This document shows, piece by piece, positions 42,639 through 54,694 of a stretch of DNA of 64,000 nucleotides; position 1 is the first letter of the stretch; every line of letters begins with the position of its first letter. The notes under the pieces were generated by a model that did no database searches, was not told where the DNA came from, and worked only from the letters and a program-made list of their open reading frames with translations. Origin of the DNA: Ceratopteris richardii (Eukaryota; Streptophyta; Polypodiopsida; Polypodiales; Pteridaceae); the NCBI GenBank assembly GCA_020310875.1, contig CM035407.1, positions 202,130,153 through 202,194,152 of the forward strand. The letters run 5' to 3'. Both the position numbers and the translations under genes were made by a program.

Positions 42639-45600
42639 CCTACGAGAACTCAGACACGAGTGAATCAGAGATGGCATTTAGCACAGAAAGACCAGAAGGA
42701 GGGTCGAATGTAGCATATTAGAAAAGCCTGAAGGACCCTATAGGACTCAACTAGAGTTTCTCCGAGCCAACCGATTAGGTGCTCGCATCTATGAGGATGG
42801 TTTGCGAAGGCAAGTGGTGCAAATGCACAACCCTGATCAACCCATTGGATTGGAACGTCCAGTGGTGAAATTTGAGAGAGACGCGTACATAGACAAAGAC
42901 GGAACAATGTACATCTTGAGTACGCAGCCAAATAATACCAACGAGTTTGGTGTGATTCAGCCAGAGACAGAAACTAAATCTCAAGGAAAAGAACCATTAG
43001 AAGAGCCTAGAACACCTAGAGGGAAATCTGTACTGACACGAGTACTAATCCCAGAATGGATCCCTAGGACAACAGAAGCATAGAGTTGTTTGTAAATAAA
43101 GAAATTGATGAAGCCTTTTGGAGATACAAGACATAACTACTTAGTGAGGTAGGTATCATCACAATACACGAGTTCAAGGACCCGGATACACCTAGAAAGG
43201 TTGTATACCTGGATGAGACTTCAGAAAGAGTCTTTGTGGTGCCTGACCACGCTAAAAGCACATACACATGGAGAGGTGAAATGGTATTCCCTCCATCTAG
43301 AACGAACATGAATACAAGTCAACAAGGGGCATGAACATCATCAGCCCATGGCATGCAAAGAGAAAAGAATAAAGAAAGACCCGAAGTAAGCTTCACTCAT
43401 CCCATAGGGAGAGATAGAACAACCACGGACACTAATAGAGCGGATAGACAAAGAGATCATGGAATATCAGGTGGTAGAGACGATTTTCCTCTACCTAGAC
43501 CACGTGAACACGCAAGAATATTGAGACCCACTCAGTTAGTGAAATCCATGAAAAATTACTTTGATGGGACAAGAGATCCCTATGACCATGTTGCAGAATT
43601 CAAGCAAGTACTAAGAGCAGAACAAGTTGAAGACATGTTCATGCAATACAATGCATTTGGACTAACGTTAAAGAATACAGCTTTAACTTGGTTCCAACCT
43701 TTGCAACAAAGGCAATTTAGAGACATCCATTACTTTTTAGAGTCATTCATCACTGAATTCTCTAAAAGTGGGATTAGACATGACACGTCTTCGCTGATTC
43801 ATAGCTTCAAATAAACCCTGCAAGAAACGGTTAGACTGGCAGGACATAGATTTAGACAATATGTTGAACAATGTCCAATGCAAGAGCTACCTTCACAGGC
43901 CAAGCAAGTGTCATTGTTCCTAGATGGCTTGTTGAGCTCTAAACTACGCTCCTATGTGTACCTAAAGGAACCCAGAATGCTAGAGCAATGTGTAAGAATA
44001 TGCATAGACATTGAGGACAACTTAGGAGATGAATTGGAACTCTCAAAGGTCTATAAGGACTCAGACTGTTCATCTCTAACATCCACGAAATTGTCTAACT
44101 CGATAGAAGATCTAGCAGAAAAAGTGGCCGAGAAACTAGGAGTTTCTAGTAAACCTAGGGTGCTAACAAACAAGCATTGTTACACCTGTGGTGGAAATCA
44201 TATGGCAAATGTGTGCCCCAATGCACCACAACCTCAAGCCAACCCTAGTGGCCAATACTGTACAATTGAGAGAAGATACACGAATCATACGGCTGAGGAC
44301 TGCCCATACAACAAACAGACCGTGAGACAGAACTACCCGCAAGCATACGCACAGCTAGGTAGGTATCAAGGCCAATACAATGCTCAGCCTTATTACTATA
44401 GGCCTCCTCAGAACTACCCATACCAAGCCCAACAGAGACCTCAACCCGTCTTAGCTTAGCAGCCACCCCCACCAGCGAATGTCATCTCAATCAAATACGC
44501 TGCTGCAGAAGAGAACCTAAGTAGGGCCTTAGTGCCTTCTTCACCTTTGATCACAGAGAGTGACCCGAACTCAAACAGTTTTGACTCTACGCATGTAGAT
44601 AGTCCACCCGCATATTACACGGAGTCACCAGAACATGTGGAAACATATCATTATGAGAGTCCACCAGTGGAACCTAGTTGGGAGCCCGACTATGCTAATG
44701 TGATGTACACAAACCCAAATCCACGACCCCAATTAAGACAACAAAGACCACAGGGCCCTAGAGGACCATGCTTTAGGTGCCAAGGAGATCACTTCATAAA
44801 GGATTGTCCACATCCCCCGATATCAGGACAATCACAATACTATAACATCCAAGGCTTTTGCGCCGATTGTGGTAAAGAGCACATAATCAAAGATTGTCCT
44901 AAGAACCCAGTTAACGCTTCAAATGTGACTCCGATCAATGTGATAGGTATTGTGAACAATGCCGATGGATCCAACCCTACATACGTGCCTATCCAAGCTA
45001 TAACAAGAGCCCAGGCGCTCTTACAGAACCAACAGCTTAATCAAGAGAAAGTAGCTGGAAATAGTGAAGTTGCAGAATCTAGCAGTAAAAAGATGAAATC
45101 TTGGAAAGATTCTAGAGAAAGAATAAAGAGAAAATGGAGTAAAAAGATAACTGAGTTGGAAGGAAGTTTGAAGGAATCTAGAGCCAAAATTCTAGAATTG
45201 ACTTCGCAAGAATTGAATCAAGAGAATCCAGCTCAGAAATCAGGATCAGTTTTAGCGGAACTCATACCTGAGAATCTAGACATGATGTTTCGTGCATATC
45301 AGGCTAGATTAAAAGAGGGACCTCAAGTAGCTGAAATGAGTAAAAATTACCCTCAAGCTTATCTAGAGATTGAGAGAACTAAACTTTGCATGAAGATGGT
45401 AGAATTAGCACAAGCTTTGTTCGAAGCCTCTAGATATCTTAATTGGAATAACATGGCAAAACCGGAACTACACTTTCAAGGACTAATGGAGAGGCTAGAA
45501 TACTTGATAGAAAGCAAAGAGAAAAAGGATCAGCACAAGAACCCTAGTGTCCCAGAGACACAGGAAAGGAATGCACCATCCCTGTCTCAAGTACCCAATA

Positions 45601-46226
45601 CAGAGAATCAAGACAACCTGTCTTCCATACATAGGTACTCACATGAATTTTTGAGAGAAATCCAAGAAGAGAAATGGAGAAAAGAACAAGGAACTCATCC
45701 TCCTATTCAAGAAATAGATGACTTGCAAGAGCAATTTCCCCAAGACATTCCCTCTATTTATGATGATGTAGAGGAAGAACAACTGAGTGAACACACAGGT
45801 TTTGAATCTAATTCTTTACAAGAATTACCTCAGTTCACAGGACCTTGGGAAGCAAAGTCTATTAATATGAGAGCACCCACGATAATAGTGAGGAATGAAG
45901 AATCAATAATCCCTAGAAACACGGAAGTGATCAAGAACACTAAAGTACAGTGTAATCTCACTCTAGAGGAGTTATTGAAGGTAAAACTAGAATTGTGGAA
46001 GCATGTAGCGAATCAATTCCGTGAGCTTGTTACTACTCCCTCACAAATAGGATCACAAAATAAGGTACCAGAGATACAAGTAGAAAAGATAGGAGATGTA
46101 AGGGAAGGAGAGGAAGGTAACACTTATCTCCCGATAACCCATCAGGGCTACACCACGAAAGCCATCTTAGATTCAGGAGCCGGGAGTAGCCATTGCTACC
46201 ACCACTTTATGGAAACGTTGGGGTAA
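42639..46226 (+). pseudogene. Gypsy-4 gag and first protease (catalytic half)
   Basis: Resumes gag after Copia-3. Conserved blocks as in Gypsy-1, then the capsid domain (VKSMKNYFDGTRDPYDHVAEF, NTALTWFQPL) at about 43540-43800. Knuckles of spacing CX2CX3HX4C lie at 44178-44216, 44769-44807 and 44859-44897. A charged coiled coil (KKMKSWKDSRERIKRKWSKK) sits near 45090, and a retropepsin active site ILDSGAGSSHC has its Asp codon at 46170. Several frameshifts and stops break the gag part (for example near 43083, 43814 and 44459); the last segment, 44532-46226, is open for 564 codons. A frameshift just after the active site separates it from the rest of the protease at 46249. Confidence 0.88.
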
Positions 46227-46248
46227 GCCAGCATTAAGACCCACCAAG

Positions 46249-49200
46249 ATGAAGCTACAAATGGCTGACAGACACATAGAAAAACCATTAGGCTTACTAG
46301 AAGGCATATCTCTCACCACTTGTGGTGTGGAGTTTGAGCATACCTTTGTCATTTATGACTTTGCGAAAAATCATGCTTATGAGATGATATTGGGACGACC
46401 ATTCATGCGTCAGTTGCAGATTGTACAAGATTGGGGAACTAATTCTTTGTACTTGCAACATTTAGGAGTGACTACCAAAGTCAATCTTAAAGACTATTCA
46501 CATCGAGATGTACCCCCAATACAATGGAATACCATCCATAAGACTCAGGTAGAGATGGAATCCGTGCACTCATTAGAATCAGATCCTTCTTGGTTGCATG
46601 AGGACACTCATCTATGGATGTGTAAAGTTGCAAAACAAGAGGAAGAAAGGTTAGAAGCCAGGACCTTAGGTGCAGAACAACATCCACGAACCCTTCAAGA
46701 TCCAGCCTACGCACTTGTAGTATTCCTAGACGAAGAGTTTGAACCCCATGGTTGGGCAGAAATCCTAGCAATCATGGACGTAGCCATCAATGAAGAACAA
46801 TGGACACCCCACTGTGACGAGGATGGCTATGACATTTCAGTTTTTACGATAGAGCCAATCATGAGTGATTCAATTTTAGAAGAGTGTGAACCTAACACTG
46901 ATGCATTTGAGGATGCAAGTGATTTTGATTTAGAATCAATTATCATGGACCCACCCTTTGCATTAGAGGAAGAATATTTTTTCGAAGTAAAAACTCATCC
47001 TTAGAGACATGAAGAAATTACGAATGAGGTGAGGTTAGCCACAGAAGTGACTAACAAGTGTGAAGGCAAGAAAAGAAAGAAGAAAGAAACCATGTCAGAA
47101 AAAGAAGAATCTTTGTTTGAAGTACCCGAGAACTTCAAGAAATATGAAATCGAAGACAGAAGAATCATGGTACGAATGCTTAATAGAAAGGCGAATGACG
47201 GACAAGTATATGATAACCGAGAGAAAACCAAGAAAATAATAGTAGCCATAGAAGGAGAAGAAGAAAAATGTACACACATAGGGCATGATTTGACGAAGGA
47301 AGAAGAAGAACTAGTTGCCCTATTGCGTGAATATAGAGATGTGTTCACTTGGAGTTACAAAGATTTGAAAGGAGTAGACCCAGATATATGTTCTCATAGA
47401 ATCCCTATGACTCCAGATGCAAAACCTACGAAACAGAAACCGTACACGTACAATGATAACTACGCTGCTAAGATTAAAGAGGAGATAGATCGTTTGATAG
47501 AAGCAGGATTCATTTATGAGATTGAGCATACCGAATGGGTATCCCCCATTGTGGTTGTGCCCAAGAAGAATGGAAAATTGCGTGTGTGTATTAACCTTAA
47601 AAAAGTTAATGCCGCCACGATTAGAGACAGTTATCCTCTTCCTATCACGGAACATTTATTGGAAACAGTTGCGGGCAAGGAAGTTTACAGCTTCCTTGAT
47701 GGTTTTTCAAGCTATAATCAAGTAGCCATTGCTCCAGAGGACCAACACAAGACGGCATTTGCCACCGAATGGGGCATATTTGCATTTCGTGTAATGCCAT
47801 TTGGCTTAACAAATGCACCCGCCACTTTCCAGCGACTCATGTGTCATGTTTTTAAGGAATTCTTACGCAAGAGTTTGGAAGTTTACGTCGATGACATATG
47901 TGCTCATTCTAATATCAGGCAGACACATATCCCAGAGTTAAGATAAATATTTGACAAATGTCAAGAATATCAGGTTTGTTTGAACCCAGAAAAGTGCGTT
48001 TTCATGGTCAAACAAAGCAAAATTCTAGGACACATTGTGTCAAAAAATGGAATCTCTACGGATGAGGAAAAGGTGAAGGTAATTGTGGATCTACCTAGGC
48101 CGACGAACATCAAAGAGGTACAAGCATTTATGGGTCATTGCGGCTATTATAGGAGATTCATACACATGTATGCAATCATAGCCAAGCCTTTGTACTCTCT
48201 TTTAACCAATTTTGAATGGACAGAAGAATGTGAGAATTCATTCAATGAACTTAAACGACGCTTGTGCTCAGCACCTATATTGACTACCCCAGATTGGAGT
48301 AAGCCATTCCATGTACATGTGGATGCATCCAATTACGCCATAGGATGCGTGTTAGCACAACCCAGGAAGGAAGGTAATATGGATCTCCCCATAGCTTACA
48401 CGAGCAGACAATTAAACGCAGCAGAAAGAAATTACACCACGACGGAACGAGAAGGATTAGGGATGATCTACGCGGTAAAGGAGTTCAGACACTATTTATT
48501 GGCAAACAAGTTCAAGTTCTTTACAGATCATCAAGCCCTATTGTACTTAGTCAACAAGCCATGTAACATAGGATGACTAATACGTTGGTTTCTATTACTC
48601 ATGGAGTATGACTTTGAAGTAGTAGTCAGGAAAGGGAAGACACATCTTAGAGCTGACCACCTTTCGAGATTAACCTCAGGAGAAGCTCCTCAAGGAATAG
48701 CGAATGAATTACCAGATGCTTATTTGTTTAATCTTGAGATAACACCAGAATGGGCTAAGCCTATAGTCCCTATTCTGACATACGGACCCAAGAATCCTAG
48801 AATAAAGATAAAAGAAGGAGAGATTACCAAATCTCAGAGATATCAAATCATAGCAGGAAGCATATATAAACAAGATAATCAAAAGATTCTTGCTTGTTGT
48901 GTAGATGAATCAGAACATGCAAATTGGTTGCAATTAGCACATGTAGGTGCATTAAAGCAACATCATTCGAAACATCGAACACTACAGACTCTGCATAGAC
49001 TAGGAGTATATTTGCCTTCGATGGAAGCAGATGTCTACAAGCCGTGTAAAGAATGCCATGTTTGTTGTGAAAGACCACCAATAGAGCATGCTACATTATA
49101 CCACGTGTCTCTCACACCATACTGGAGTGAACCTTTAGTGACATACTTGAGGACGAAGTCATTCCTTCAAGGAATGACCTTAGCTCGACAACGCAGTCTG

Positions 49201-51357
49201 GAGCAGGAAGCTCAAGATTATTCACTTATTGGCGATAATTTATACAAAAGAGGACGAGATGGATATCTAAGACAATGTGTTCATGAAAGCGATTATCTGA
49301 GCATACTAGAGATTGCACACCAAGGTGTTGCAGGAGGTCATTTTGAACCCGATAGGATAATCAAAGCCATCCTCTTTGCCGGATTATGGTGGCCCACTCT
49401 TCACATGGATGCTCATACCTATGTTAAGAGATGTGATGTGTGCCAAAGAACTCAATTTCCTACTTGCAGAGATGAAATGCCATTGAAACCCATGATGGGC
49501 GGACGTGCATTTTCCAAGTGGGGCATAGACTTTGTAGGACCCATTAACCCCCCTGCAAAAGGTACACAGGCTGAATACATTATTGTCGCGACGGATTATC
49601 TTACCAAATGGGTAGAGGCAAAAGCCACAAAAAAGAATGATGCACACACAACTGCAAAATTCTTATTTGAGAATGTCTTTACAAGATATGGATTGCCTAT
49701 AGAGTTAGTGAGCGATCGCGGAACTCACTTTCTAAACCAAGTCATTGAATATTTGTTACAGGATTTTATGGTGATTCACAAGAAATCCGCACCATATCAT
49801 CCTCAGGCCAATGGTCAGGCTGAAAGCACTAATAAGATCCTTTGTAACGTACTGACGAAACTCGTGAACAACAACCGTTCAGATTGGGACAAACAGTTAC
49901 ACCACGCTGTTTGGGCATATCAAGTGGCCTACAAGACCGTACTCAATGCAACTCCCTTTCAGATGGTTTTTGGTCAGAATGATGTGCTTCCTTTGGACTT
50001 CTTGATACCGACCCTTAAGGTTGCACAAGAACATCAGTGGACCGGCCATGAATTATCAGCAAGAATAATGGACTTGGAACGATTAGGAGAAACCAGGCTA
50101 AAGGCAGCAGCAGGAATATATGCAACGAAGAAGCGACAGAAAGCCTATTTTGATGCACATATGAAAGATAAAGGCCTAAAAGAAGGAGATTTAGTTCTAG
50201 TATATACGCTAAAGCAACACGCACGTAAGTTAGAAAAGCGAGGTTATGGACCTATGATCATTAACAGACTCTCGACAAGTGGAGCAGTACAGTTAGCCAC
50301 CTTAGAAGGAGACATAATGCCTAATTACATTAGTGGTTGTAGAGTCAAGTTATATCAGGAACCTCTTACTGAGGATATGCTTAGACGACTCACGTTGGCA
50401 AAAAAGCGTAAGGAGGAAGAAAATAGAATACGAGCGGAAGCTCAGGCAAAAGCAATAGAACGCATTAAACGCATGAAGTTAAGAAGACAAGGACTAGGGA
50501 GAGAACATTATAACCATCTGGAAACTACACCCAGATACCCCATGGTTATGTGTGAAGTAAAGTCACGAACTCATCCTAGCATAGTGGACCGGAGACCATT
50601 CATTACAGTCAGGCTAGAGCACGGCAACCCTTGCCAAGAGCTCAGGGCTTTAATTGACTCAGGTGCTGCGACTAGTGCGATTAGATGGTCCCACTATAAG
50701 GATTCAGGAATAGCAATGCGGCCAATTGAGGCATACCTCATAGGCCTAGGAGGCATGGAAACCCCTTGCATGGGTGAGGTGGACCTTCCTATCCTCATTA
50801 AGGATGTGACCATGACAGCGAAGCTACTAGTGTGCCATGATGACGACCTGATAGAACCCCTAATCCTTGGCCAAGATTGGCTATACGATCAATCAGTGGA
50901 CCTAAATCTTAGACAAGGCTCCTTACAGATTGGAGCCTTAGAACAAGAGCGAGTGATACCGCTTGACTTCCCTAACGGCATTCCGACTGAGGTCTGCAAC
51001 CCTAGACCCTATGAAATACATGCGACGGAAGACCGAAAGATCTTTGGTCAGATCAGTCACGTTACGTCTACACCAACCCCCTCGGGCTTGGCTATAGACA
51101 GTTGTCAATCAAAAGGACGTCAGGAGATCTTCCCTGGGGCTTCCTGCAAACTAGAAGGGGCAGTTACCCAACCGCTAGGGCAGATGGACACAATCAGCGG
51201 TCAGGTGGGTTGCATCAGTGGCCAAATGAGCACAATACCGTGCGGTGCTCATCCTTCCAAACTTGCTGCGAACTGGCCTAGATTAAGGATACGAAACGGA
51301 GCACTTCCTAATGGGCAGGTCACGCAAGTGTTGGATCTCCCTTCTTTTCCAAAGTAG
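46249..51357 (+). pseudogene. Gypsy-4 pol: protease end, RT, RNase H, integrase, second protease
   Basis: One frame of about 1700 codons with three in-frame stops (TAG 47002, TAA 47944, TGA 48574). Order: protease C-half with MILGRPFM (about 46385); an acidic linker; RT with VVVPKKNGKLRVCINLKK, MPFGLTNAPATFQ and catalytic YVDD at 47884-47895; RNase H (HVHVDASN near 48315, TDHQALL near 48525). Next come two tandem H2C2 domains, both HX6HX30CX2C (48940-49065 and 49318-49443), and the DD35E integrase core with Asp, Asp and Glu at 49528, 49714 and 49822. A basic linker leads to a retropepsin-like domain with LIDSGA (Asp codon at 50656) and LILGQDWL at 50857-50880. The second zinc domain and the post-integrase protease are unusual. 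Confidence 0.92.
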
Positions 51358-51970
51358 AGCGTCCAATGGACCTCTCAAACCCAACCACGAAGGAGTCAAC
51401 CACAACATAGGAACCCAGACCGACGACACCCCCAGATAAGGCAAAGAAAGCAGCAGTATCAAAATCACAGAACAAGCGGCACGAGACAAATATGGGTGCC
51501 AAAAGGACAGCAACCACAGCCTATTGGCAACACTGCAGACAAGAACAGGACAAAGTTTCAAAAGAAGCAGAGTCAGTATCCAAAGTCCCCTCGATCTTCT
51601 TCCCCAAGTACAAATACTCGACAGATTTGGATCACCAAGAAGTATCTTATCTATCGACCCACACCCACGCAGATTTGGGTACCCAAACAATGTATTATAG
51701 CTCAACCCTCAAGCCATGTAATATATACCCCTCAGAAATCTTCCCATCCTTCAATACCACCAAAACCGATACCGCTTTTTGTCCATCAGCAGAAACACAC
51801 CACCCACTCAAAGACTCTTAGGAAATGGATACCGAAACGTATCCATACGTCTTCTTGTACCCCCTTATCTAACAATTCTCCCACCCCGTTTAAACTCCAC
51901 CCTTGTAATAATTCACCCTCAACCAAACCTTGTATGAATTCATACACCAAAACCCCACATCATGCATAAT
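51358..51970 (+). pseudogene. Gypsy-4 IWVPK-motif tail
   Basis: Continuation beyond the TAG at 51355-51357, in shifted frames. Basic, Pro/Ser/Gln-rich, with repeated motifs RQIWVPKGQ (about 51488), RQIWITKKY (about 51622), TQIWVPKQC (about 51670) and RKWIPKRI (about 51820). The same motif recurs in Gypsy-1 (9863-10780) and in the Carrier-1 ORF. No known domain recognised; it may be the C-terminal end of the pol polyprotein or a separate protein. Confidence 0.65.
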
Positions 51971-52147
51971 AAAAGCTCATCAAGAAATGTATGCATAATC
52001 TGACCATGTAGGCGTCTAGAGACCTGCATTAGTTTGGCAAATGATCATTCCATTGACCACTTCACGACACTTGGCTACACGGGTTACACATCGGTTATGG
52101 AAAGGGATTGCGGTCTCACCTTATTGGGATCATAATTAATTTCCATG

Positions 52148-52169
52148 CTAATGTGTTAATCTTTTGTAG
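52148..52169 (+). promoter_or_regulatory. Splice-acceptor-like site before Gypsy-4 ORF-A
   Basis: ATGCTAATGTG (branch-point-like CTAAT 52148-52152) then TTAATCTTTTGTAG, AG at 52168-52169, 30 bases before the ORF-A ATG. It shares the 11-mer with Gypsy-3. Confidence 0.55.
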
Positions 52170-52199
52170 CAGATCTTTTCCATTAGCTCGTCAGTCATC

Positions 52200-52780
52200 A
52201 TGCAAACCGAAGCAGGACCATCAAAAGCTGGCCCAAGCACACCAATGGACAATATTGGAGAATTGCTCGCGGAATCTTATCCAACGATGCAACCACTAGA
52301 GTCTCAAGGCTTTCCAGGACCCATGCCAATCGACGATCCTCCTAGAGGATATACTGAGAAGATTCATCGTAATTCTCAGTGGTTTCAAGGCCTAGCAGGA
52401 CCCTTAGCAGACGCTGATTTCATATTTGAGGCCAATTTGGCATTTGATCTTCGCACATGGGCCAAGTACCAGTTCTTTTCACGAGAATTTGAAGGACTAA
52501 AGAATACACAAGATTTAACGCACGTTTGGGCACGGGCGGGATTTACAGAATATTTTAGTGACCCTCTGCCTAAACCTGATTTTTACAGATGCTTTTACCT
52601 AGTAGCCACCTTGACCGCTTCAGAGAATAAGGATCTACCCGGAACATTCATTTTACCATCCTTGGTAAATGATCCTCCATTCAGAAGGTTTTACTTGTCT
52701 AAAGATTTAATTCGCGCAGCTCTCAAAATACATGGAACGCATACTCCGACGGAGGGAGAACGGCTAGTCCCGGAGAAGAT
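52200..52780 (+). pseudogene. Gypsy-4 ORF-A, 5' part, truncated by Copia-4
   Basis: ATG at 52200 (MQTEAGPSKAGPSTPMD). Conserved core blocks NSQWFQGLAGPL, FFSREFEGLKNTQDL, LPKPDFYRCFYLVATLT, GTFILPSL and HGTHTPTEGERLVPEKMK match Gypsy-1 and Gypsy-3 ORF-A. After about 194 codons the similarity ends abruptly; the frame then runs into Copia-4 LTR sequence until a stop at 52886. No lesion is seen in the retained part. Confidence 0.85.
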
Positions 52781-54070
52781 GAAACGTGGTGACGTTACTG
52801 TGAAGAGATGGATAAGTATGTGTTTGAAGATGAAGAGGTGTTGCAAAATCCTTGATCTACACCAGCCAAATGAACTTGAGGAGTAGATGGTGGGCCCTTT
52901 TAGCTTGCCAATGGATGTATTAGACACCCTATGTACCTTGGAAGATCACTCTCAAAAAGATAGATCAAAACAGATAAGTTGGAGTTAGCTCAGAGGTGAA
53001 AACTTGCTATTCTTGGTTCATACACCTGTCCAATGTTTTACATAATTCTCTGAGCACAGCAGCAATTAGCTTAATTCCTCTTGGGGAAGTCTAGTTAGCT
53101 TAAAGAGCTAACTTTCAAGAGTAATCTCATCAAAAATAACAAAGCACACACTGAGAATGAGTTTTAACAAGTGATGACATCATCCCGATTTTCACGGGCT
53201 GCTACAGAAATAGACCAGTGAGCAGAAAAATCACCATAACTCAAAATGCAGAAATCCAATGATTATGAAAATCTGTATGGTTATACTAGACAGTAATCTG
53301 AATCCAACAAGCTTTAAATCACTGAATTTGGATAAGTAACCACTGAGAAACACCTCTGACAAGATGAGTGAAAAAGTCGGGTACCTGATAGAGAGGTGAA
53401 GATGAACAGACCCTGTTGACTTCAAATGAACATAACTGAAGATTGCAACATCCAAATGACATGAAAATTTATGAGCATATAGTAGACTCATAGAGCTAAC
53501 TTTACCAAGTTAAATCACTGAAAATGATGCACCAAGCTCAGAGAAAACATCTCTGCAAGCTGACTAAGAAAACTGAGAGTAATGGCAGTGAGTAGTACAC
53601 TTCACAAGAACATGGAAAGATGAACTCAAATAGTCATGAAAATGAAAGTATATTGCTTGTACAATACAATGACTTACTGATACATATGTGTGCCTTGTAA
53701 TCACACCTTGATATGGCATAAAGCCCAGCTCTTGGAGGTCTTCACATAGGTCTCTCTAACCACGACTAAAACTGCCATCTATTTATAGTTGAGTTTGGGA
53801 GGCTAACTTCCCTCAATCACTCGCCAATCAATCAATGATTGATTTGATTCTCTACCTACCACAAATCACGAATTCGTGGCTCCTCTTTCCATTCTTGATC
53901 AAGTGGACTCAACCACTTAAGATTCTCTTACTTTTACATTAAGTAAACTCTTCAAAAGTTACAAGAGGTAGTTCACAAGTGAACTTTACATAGTCTTCTT
54001 TTTAAGGCTTCTTTTATGACTTTGTGAGACTCAAGCCAATATTTAGGATTGTCATAGACTTGCTCCAACA
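52781..54070 (-). repeat. Copia-4 3' LTR (about 1.29 kb, left end approximate)
   Basis: Minus strand starts TGTTGGAGCAAG at 54070. The lower limit is where Gypsy-4 ORF-A homology stops; the partner LTR lies outside the window, so the end is uncertain by tens of bases. A TATA-like CTATTTATAG (minus CTATAAATAG) lies near 53778. Confidence 0.7.
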
Positions 54071-54080
54071 GCTCCCCCTC
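54071..54080 (-). promoter_or_regulatory. Copia-4 polypurine tract
   Basis: Minus strand GAGGGGGAGC abutting the 3' LTR, the same tract as in Copia-2 and Copia-3. Confidence 0.9.
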
Positions 54081-54119
54081 AAGCCAAGTATGCTTGAGGT
54101 CTTCAATCTTCCAAGATTA

Positions 54120-54124
54120 CCTGC
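54120..54124. repeat. Carrier-1 target site duplication, left copy (CCTGC)
   Basis: CCTGC directly before the LTR, identical to 62518-62522. Confidence 0.96.
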
Positions 54125-54670
54125 TGTTGAAGGATACAACATGTATTTCTTGGATCCACTTCTTTTTCATCATCGTTTGTACCTTTTTCTACCTTTCATT
54201 CAGTTAATAAAGCACTCTTGTATAGGTGTGTGTGAGTGCCACACTAGAGAATAAGTGGAATTCATTCTCCTTTCAGTTGAGAAATCCCACATAGCTTGCT
54301 TTTTTGCCATTTTGTATATAAAGAGGTCTCCACCTCTTCTTTTGGGGAGAGCTCTTTGAGAAGTAATGAGATTATGCTAGTTTGTAGATAGATTCTTGCT
54401 CTCTCTTCGTCATGATGTGCATGCATGCTTGTTCTCTTCTTGTCTAACGCTTGTGACACGTCGATGTATGATTATGTCGTTATTATGCTTGTGATTACGA
54501 TTAGGTGCATCGGTCACGATGCTTATGTTGTATCGTCTTGTTGATAACGTTGTCAATCATACGTTGACGAAGCGCCATTACGTCTGCTGAGTGCTTCTAC
54601 GCAAACATTTGGGTCTCATGAGATGCTTCCTGGTTTGACAAGTATGAATTGTGATGCTACAACGTCAACA
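54125..54670 (+). repeat. Carrier-1 5' LTR (546 bp)
   Basis: Starts TGTTGAAGGATAC, ends CAACGTCAACA. TATATAAAG at 54315-54323. Three differences from 61972-62517. Confidence 0.97.
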
Positions 54671-54675
54671 ATTTT

Positions 54676-54694
54676 TGGTGCCGTTGCCGGGGAG
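54676..54694 (+). promoter_or_regulatory. Carrier-1 primer binding site (tRNA-Asp type)
   Basis: TGGTGCCGTTGCCGGGGAG, five bases after the LTR; one difference (T for C) from the Gypsy-4 primer site. Confidence 0.88.

Larger units (their letters stand above)
33776..52780 (+). mobile_element. Gypsy-4, Ty3/gypsy element with pol, interrupted by Copia-3 and truncated by Copia-4
   Basis: Plus-strand element: 5' LTR, tRNA-Asp primer site, leader with CCATCGCGA array, gag, protease, RT, RNase H, integrase, second protease-like domain, IWVPK tail and the start of ORF-A. Copia-3 (36155-42633) splits gag. Homology to ORF-A of the sister copies stops near 52780, where Copia-4 LTR sequence begins; the exact junction is uncertain by about 20 bp. 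The rest of ORF-A, ORF-B and the 3' LTR should lie beyond the right end of the window. Confidence 0.9.
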
